NCBI GenBank assembly: GCA_947044365.1
Contig: OX345636.1
Location: 57,329,746 to 57,393,745 of the forward strand
Direction of reading: 5' to 3'
From: Petrosia ficiformis
Taxonomy: Eukaryota; Porifera; Demospongiae; Haplosclerida; Petrosiidae
Length of the DNA: 64,000 nucleotides
Part shown: one piece after another, positions 49,542 through 58,500 of the stretch
Position numbering within the stretch: position 1 is the first letter of the stretch
How the letters are laid out: every line of letters starts with the position of its first letter
Made by a program: the position numbers and the translations under genes
Notes under the pieces: generated by a model
The model's input: only the letters and a program-made list of their open reading frames with translations
Database searches by the model: none
What the model was told of the DNA's origin: nothing

Positions 49542-52500
49542 ACCGAATTTGCGAAAATCAGGCTTATGGGATAAAATTTGAAAATTGATTTTTTGTATTA
49601 CCTGAATAGAGTATTCAATTAGCTCTAGAATGATATATGATACATCCCAATCACGCAAAAGACAAAGCTACAGCGTGGGATTAAACCGTTGTAGTCACAA
49701 ATCCTTCATTTTGAGAAAAACGCAATTAAATCAATTATTTTATCATTAAACGTAATGGCTAAAAACTTTTTTAGGAGTGGCTAGCGAAGCACAGAAATGT
49801 CTCCAAACTTCTCTGAAGGTATGAGTGAATAGGTAAGATGTCAATGAAGCATTTTATGTAGTAAAACAGTGATCACCCAAGTAAGCCATAACTGTCTATT
49901 TTCACTCGTATCTCAAAATTAATAATTATCCCATAAGCCTGATTTTCGCAAATTCGGTCACATATATATATATATATTTTTTTTAAGCCATAGTAGCTGC
50001 TCTAATGTTTAATGAAGCCATTGTGGCTGCTTGTTTGTTTGTTGTGTGTGTGTTTGTTTGCACCTTTTGCTAGCATGCTAGACACATGAATTTTCATGTA
50101 ATTAATTAATGACTTACAGGTTAGTTAGAGTCTTGTTTTAAAACTCTTAAAGATAAATCACTCACACATGTAGCCCCTCCCACTATTTAACTACTATACT
50201 ATACTATTACTATTGTATTACTAACCTGTGTAAAGTAATTAATTATAAAGCATAGTTCTTTGTTGAATATCATTTCATGACTTCATGTGTTGTATTTTAT
50301 AACTATTTCTGTTACAACTAGTGATATACTGAATCAGTATTTAATATGTTATGTTGTTTAGAAGCATGGGCCAAATTGGCTCAACAATGATTATTGATTA
50401 CTATATATGCCATTGAGAATACATCTTGAAGCAATTAAGTTAATGCTGTTAGTGACATTATAATAATAATTACACATGTAACTGTGCCATCTGGCCTAAA
50501 GAGAGAACTGTGCAGTGCATGCCAAATAAGAAGCTCTTTTGGCCAATGGTGCACCAGATAAGCTTATCATAAACACTGATATGTTATATTTATAGCATAG
50601 ATCTGCCTGTGTTATCATGTATATATTCATGTTAGTGTTGTACTTATACTTGTATAAGTACATGTATAGGTACCTCCTGTACCATGGTATAGGTAAATAT
50701 AGGTATAGGCAAGTAGTATAGGGCAGATACAGATACTTTACAGACCAAGTTTTGAAACTTTATAGTACTATTTTACTGTTTTAGAAAAAGACTGATACAA
50801 CAGTCAGAATCATATATTTTTTAGCTATTTCCACTTTTTTGTAGTTTGTGAGTTTCATTTTCCAACAGAAATGACTATATAGAGCAGTGCTAAAAATTAG
50901 TGATGCACGTGAACATATACTAGAACAAGTGTATATAGAGAAAAAAAACATCCCTATGATTGCTTTACAAATTTATAAAAGTATCCCTATGACTGCTTTG
51001 TGGTGTCCAGCATTCAGTAATCATGGCTGACTATCAAGCATGAAAGACAACAGCTTATTATAGTTATTATTTTGATTATCTACTCTCCTGACCTTTCAAA
51101 AGAACTTTAGGAATATATGTCAGGCAGAATAGCTAGCTATTAGTTCCAGTTTCTAAGTAAGACTAAGCTACACAGCTTTCTTTCTGCTGGTGTGTAGAGC
51201 TTGATCGCGCGTTCTTTTACGCGCCACGCCCATTAATTGACCGAGCTCCCGGGAATGATGTAACTTCCTTAACTACGTATACAACGCATACTCACGTAGG
51301 TGACACAAACATATATAATTATATATAAACATACATCGAACCCGTGGGAAAGCAATCATAGGGATGGCCCTACGGGCCATAAAAAGCAGTGAACACATGT
51401 TCATTGTGTACGTACATGTAGGAATAGGTATAGGTATAGGCAGTTTTAGTTGCCTATAATATCTGTATCTGAATTACAGGCAAAACCTAGTATAGGTACA
51501 ACACTAGTACATGTATGTATGTATACATACATGTATACATGAATCATCAATGTTCACATCTCCATATAGCCCCAGGTCATACATGTATAATATCATTAAT
51601 CATTGAATGTGTACATGTGTATATACATGATAACACATACAGGCCAGTGATTTGTACTGTGGAAGCCATCTAGAATGATGTGATCACCTTGTGGGATACT
51701 ATGATATCTAAGATCAACAATTTCTTTGGTGTCTACATGTATTCCCCAGACTCCCCTAGTAATTGGTACATGGTTTGTATTAGAACTGTTGTGATATTCC
51801 AATATATTGATAAAAACTGATACAATAATCTAGTTACTTCTCTCAGAGATTGATTATCAGTCAATCATGATATGACACATGCTGATCATATACACACACT
51901 TAGTTTAGAAAATAAATTAGCGACTAGTTCATCAACAGATGACAATGATCTTCTAAAACCAAAGAAGACGGTTAGGTACATTGTAGTTGATGATATAATG
52001 TGTTGTATATGTGTTTATCATTGTGTTATGAGCTTCAAAACATACAACATAATTACATTGTTGATCATATTGCAGTATGGATGGGCTTTGATTCAGTGAT
52101 ACTATACCTGTATCAATTGTATTGAAATGATTCAAAAAATCATGGAAATTTCAGTAGCGATATTCAATCCATAAAAACTTGTATTGCAACAGGTCTAGTT
52201 TTCATGCACAATATACACATTATTATTTTAATACACTGTTAAAATGTACTCTCCACTTTTCATTCACTTCCTATCATCCTGAATTATAGTTATATTTCAT
52301 TTACACTTGTATCTACATCAATACATTACCTATACTCTTATACAACTATAACAAGAAGTTGAGTTAACTGATTCTTATAGTTACAAACAAGAGAAACTGA
52401 TGTTGTATAAACAGTCCATAGAATTTGAGCTCAACTACACATTTAATAATCATAAACATTTACCTCACCATACAAATATTTTAATATCATAATGTATTTT

Positions 52501-55500
52501 GTTAATTATTCTAGCTCCTTTTTGTTTATGCCAAAATTCTACTCAAAACACAGTTAGGATCCATTTCATTATGATTTCATATTCTGTATTCTGACTTGAG
52601 CTCTATAAGTAATTGTGTATAGTAATTAAGACTATAATTATCTTTAATTATAATTAGTAATTATAGTAATCATTATGATAATATAAAGATTGTATGTAAA
52701 ATACTTTTATTCATAAATAAATGCATAATCAAAATCATTAATGTCCAGCTTTGCCAACAAAGTCTTATGAATATCATTATGTGGTTGATTTGGGAGTCTT
52801 TGATGGCAATCCTGGACAGAATTGAGCAAACAGATTATATGTAACTTCTGAACATACTACATAACACGATTTAAAACTATATCAATGCATAGAAACCCAC
52901 AACTACCAATGTAGCAAACTTTGAAAACGTGCATATTTAATAAGTGAACATTGAAATTGTTTGTTTGATACTTAGCAACTATTTAACATACACTTGTCCC
53001 TAGGGAACGTATTCAACGTAGCAGTCTAGCAGAAGCCAACAACAAAAGAAACGTTAACGTTGGGAAAACGTGTGTAGATACTGTAAAAAACGAAATTTTA
53101 AAATTATACAGTTTGAACAGCGTTTCTATGGCGTTTTATCGTAGTACAGTTTGTACTACGGTCGTAGTACAAAGACGAAACATGAACTTTTTTTTGTTGT
53201 CTACTGTATATTCATTATTATTGATAATATCTAAATGATGAAGTATATGTGTCTATGTGTGTATAAAATACTTGTTTGTCTAATTGAACCACTCCCCTGA
53301 TTCATAAATAGTGAAGTCAAGTATGGATATGACATGATTTTATTATACACATGTGATAAGTATTTGTATATGTATAGTATCAATTGATATTATTATGAAT
53401 AATATTTACCAGTGAAACTATGAATTATTACTAGTTTGTGTAGTGTTTATTACATGTACATGTATTGTTGTTATTTCATTATACAGAGTCGGAGTTTACT
53501 GCATCAAGCAGCTGATTGTAATAAAGTCAGTATAGTAGACCTGATTATAAAACATGGATGTGACGTGAACATACAAGATCGTGTAAGTGATTATATATTA
53601 TTTGTTATACACATGTAATATAATGGTTATAATATACAATTGAATACAATCATTAAGGTTACGGTACATATATACCAAAATCTGACCGTATTTATTTAAA
53701 TGTAATATTAGAATAATATTTCAACTGACCAATGGCTGATGCTAGCACTATATACATGTAGTTATAAATCAAAAATAAGTTCATCCAATACATATTTTGA
53801 TGTTATCTCCAGGTAAATATTTTCTATAAAGCTATAGCTACATGTAGGCCATCATGTGACATTTTTATTTTGCTAAACATTCAAGAGAAGCAGCAAATCA
53901 TGATTATTCATGATTTGTATCTTGTAACCTTAATGACAAAAGTTTCCAAACAAACTTTAACTATTAATTCAGTCAGTCAATCAGTTCACAAACTTAAAAC
54001 TAATATTAAACTTTATGGTTTCATTTGTTACTTGAAAGTTTATAAAAATAATGTATACATGTTATTACAGGATTTCCGTAAATTAGTCTCCTCTCCAGAC
54101 TCCATAGTGCAAAATAGTCTTGTAATTTTGGCCAACATTCCTGTCACATGTAGTGACATAGCCAATCAGATCCCTCAGTTTATTAATTGATTACATGACT
54201 TTTTTAATTCAAAAATGTCATATTAAAACCTGTAATAAACAAATCTGTAACAAAGGTTGTGAAGCATCCCAGATACCAGCCTTCTACTATCATCTGGAGA
54301 GTATGATTTAATTCAAGTAACAAACTTATAGATTGAAATATTTGTTATACAAGTACAAGTAGGTTGAGTTAATCATGTGACAGTCACCTGATTAGGACAT
54401 CGTTGTGCCAACCATTGTGGAATGTTTTGTTCTACAGTGGGAATGGCATTCTGGGAATGTGACTATCTGTAAATAGTGTCATACTATAAGAGTGCTGTAA
54501 CATTGTGGGGCGAGCCTAATAGCAAATTGTTCAGATAATTTCTGAGTAGGCTGCTAAATAGAATACATGTATGTGGTATTATGTACGACATATACACATG
54601 TACATGTACATATAGAAGGATTTCAGTACCAACTCCCTAGAGTGGGAGTCACTCGTGCTTACCCCAATTATTAGATAGTATTTATACTTATAACCCCATC
54701 ATGACAACAGTTACAAGTATTACTAAACACATGTACATGTATTATAAACATGTATATTAGTGATCATATGATTATATGTATAGTAAACTAGTAGTTGATA
54801 TAATCTCACAAGTTAATAGATTGTCTTGTACTGATATAATCAGCTTTTTCCTTCTTTATGCAGTACTTGTACATGTAGTTTATAAAGTGTCAAATATAAT
54901 GTCAATTGAAATGTATTGTAGCCATTTATTCCAGGCCATCCATTTTTAATTTCGTAAAACATTATTGGTTACAATTGTGGTTATACAATCTACACCCACT
55001 TGATTTGAAAGTGTTATGATGGACAATGTTTCTTTTGTATCTGGTTCTTGTATATGAGCTTATCAAAAACACTGATGTTCAATATATTGTATTATCAGTA
55101 CCTGACATTATTAAGTTCACATACTATCACAGTGTACTTTGTGAGTGAAGTACACTGTACTTCAAATGTACTACACCATATTTCACATAAGTACTATGCT
55201 ATCACATACAAATGTAATGGGAATTAACACACAACTATGATTACACTACAATGTAGTACAACTATATATTATTATACTAATTAGGAGTGCAGTTGACTAT
55301 CACCTTATTAAAGTGTAGCTCCCATCATAGTATGTAAACTTAATTAACAGATTAACCGCCAACGTCGCCTATAGACGACGGTAAAATTATACACTGTAAA
55401 TGCCAACATCGCCTCAAGGCGACGATTTGGTAACGCCTACTTTAAACGATCATAACTCTCCGAGAAAGGAAAGTCTGGATCTGGGAATTCTTCAACATAA

Positions 55501-58500
55501 AGTCCCATACCTGTTCTTCAACTTTCATGTACTGAGTAACGGGGGTTTCCATAAAAAAAAACGGAGAAAATCCACGTGGAATATTTAATGTTATTATAGT
55601 CATAATTATGTAATAACAATAAGTAAATATAGTAAATATTAGGCTATCTATTCTTCTTTTTTTCAACTTTTAATGGCATCTGGAGGTAGAACATTCTCTC
55701 CTGAAGAAATCCATGATATTCTGGACCAATCTGATGATTTTCATGATGAACATCTCTCTTTTACATGGTAGAGATCCAAAACGTCTCCCATTAAAGCATT
55801 ATCCTATTAAAAACAAAACAGAGAGTAAGAAAGGTTTAAGGAGGTGCTGGTACTGTAGAAACAGACAAGACCCTCAAAGAAAAAAGGAGAAATGTTGCTA
55901 CTGTTATGATTGTGGACAAACATCTTTGTCATACAGGAGAACTCAATTCTGACTGCTTTTTAGATTACCACAAAGAGGAAGGAATGATATCTTAGCTTTA
56001 TATATTAATCAGTATAGTTAATGATAAAGATTCAAGAAACATATTAAGTATATATATACAACATGAAGTGAATAACTGGTTTTTTGTATTTGTAATTAAT
56101 AAATAAAAACAAAGTAAACAAAGTCTCACCTTATGTGTTTCGTTTTAGTCACCCCTTTCTTCGAATCATTTAGTGTGTGGTATCAATCTACTCAGCAAAA
56201 CAAGCTATTTGTGATGATGTCATCATTGCAATACAAAAATAGCACAGAAAACCAGTTATAACCGGTTTTGTAAACCTGTATGGAATTACCACTTCCTGTT
56301 GATTTAATTCCGCGTTTACGGTGTAATTAGCAAAAATTTAATTTAGCTGTTAATCTGTTAAGTCAGGTACTACATGTACATGTATACATGTTGATATTAT
56401 AATACCTCTAGTATACATGTATGTACATGTACATGTGGTATGTATAATACATGTATGTACATGTACATAAAAATGATGTTCACGTGCATTGTACATGTAG
56501 TATGTTACATGTACATGTATTATACATTTACATGTACATACTTGTACGTGTACTGTAATTAATACACATGTACATGTGTACATACTATAGTATGTACATG
56601 TACGTATACTGTACATGTACTTCTTCACTATAATTATTACACCTACATGTACATACATGTACAATAATACATGTTAATACTATACATCATCTTCATACTA
56701 TAGTACATATTAGATGTACATGTATATATACTATGGTACTTCTACATGTACATGTACAACTACAGTAATGTTATAATACAGTATATAATCTGTACTCAAA
56801 ATTAAATGTGGGAAAATATTGGCCACACCCACCATTAATTAATTAAACACTAATGCAAAATCTACAGACTCAGAGAATTCTAAAACTTTCATAAATGCTT
56901 TTGAAACATTTCTAAGATGTTCATGCATGTACTATTACTTGAGTGTCTATTACTATCCCATGTCTGAGTTCACCTAACTACATGTTACATGCCTTGCTTT
57001 GGCAACAAAATTAAATACCACTTCCTCATAACAACCGTACATAAGTATATATAGCTAGAGTAAAGGCAAAACACAAAGAAGCAATACTTACATGTATGCA
57101 TGTATGGTTGTTATATGGAAGTGGAATTTAATTTTGTTCCCAAAGCAAGGCACCATCCCAATCTTGTTCCTGTGCTTTTTTGGTTTATATATAATTTTAT
57201 TATTATATCAGTGTTTTTGAAAAGGCACCATTGACCCAAAGAGCTTCTTAATTATTTAGCACTGCGCAGTTCTCTCTTTGAGCCACATGGTGCAGTTAAT
57301 TATGATTACATTGTCACTAACAGCTTTGTTAACTGGCTCAAGATGTTTCCAATGACATAACACTCTAACTATTGTTGAGCCAATTTGGCACAAGCTTCAA
57401 ACTTATCAAACCCTCTAATCCCCACATACTTTTAAAAAATGTTTTTATTATATAATCACAGTATAATAATTATTATTATTGTCAAGTATTGTCTCAATTA
57501 TTTTCTTATCAGTTCTGCACTGTGAGTGCATTCATTAAAATAGTAAGGCCCTTAATTAATCCTTAGACAACTGTTGTTGAATATATGAGACATTTGGTAC
57601 CATACTGGATTTATGATCATGATATAGCATTCCAAGTGTCATGTTTGTCCTCAGTAGCAAGTCCTTATTAAATTAGAGAAAATCATGACAACTATTTGAG
57701 CTGAAAATGGACTGACTAGGATTTTTAATGGATATCCCCATTTGTTCAGCATTCATAAGGGCAGCACCACATTGATACTTAGGTTTTCATGCATTTGGGA
57801 GGGTAGGTAGAATATTTGTATTTATACATGTATCTTCTTGAATGAACGTACATGTACATGTACATGTATATTCTGGATGTATATACATGTACATGTAGAT
57901 GGTGTCAGGCTGTTAGCACCATCAAGATAGGAGACAAAATGACGGATGTAATACATTAAATATCCTCTATCCATTTTAGTATATTGTACATGTCACTACA
58001 ATGTCTCCATAAGTTACATGTACTGTACAACCTCTTAGAAGCAGTGCACATGGTAAATTTGAAAATATTTTCAGTCACTATTGATTTCATAGGCATAGCC
58101 AGACCTTTAAGATTGGGTGGGCCTGGTAAAGCATACATTGTAGATCGGCACGCAAAGCATGCCAAAACATTTTAGCGTTAATAAATTCATGATAAGCGTG
58201 GTCTACCATTCGTGGCCAGGCAGACAAGTTGAGTTGGAGCTAGTTCAATTGACCCTAGCTGAATCTGCCATTGCATGCTGGTTCCATCATCTTTAATACA
58301 CATGTACATCACTATATACTTGAGAGCATTCAAACTCTCTGATGATCTCCGAGTATACGTATACGAGTGATTTTCACCTACACATGTATGAATAATTAAT
58401 GAGAAAAGTCCCAACTCAACACGAACGGACTTTAGTAGCCGTTTTTTTCAACTGCACATGCGTATACCATATCGATATAAACAAATGTTATATCATATCG

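Noticed and set aside
53870..54190. 106-codon plus frame
   Set aside because: Its second half lies inside a duplication-verified MITE at 54084.
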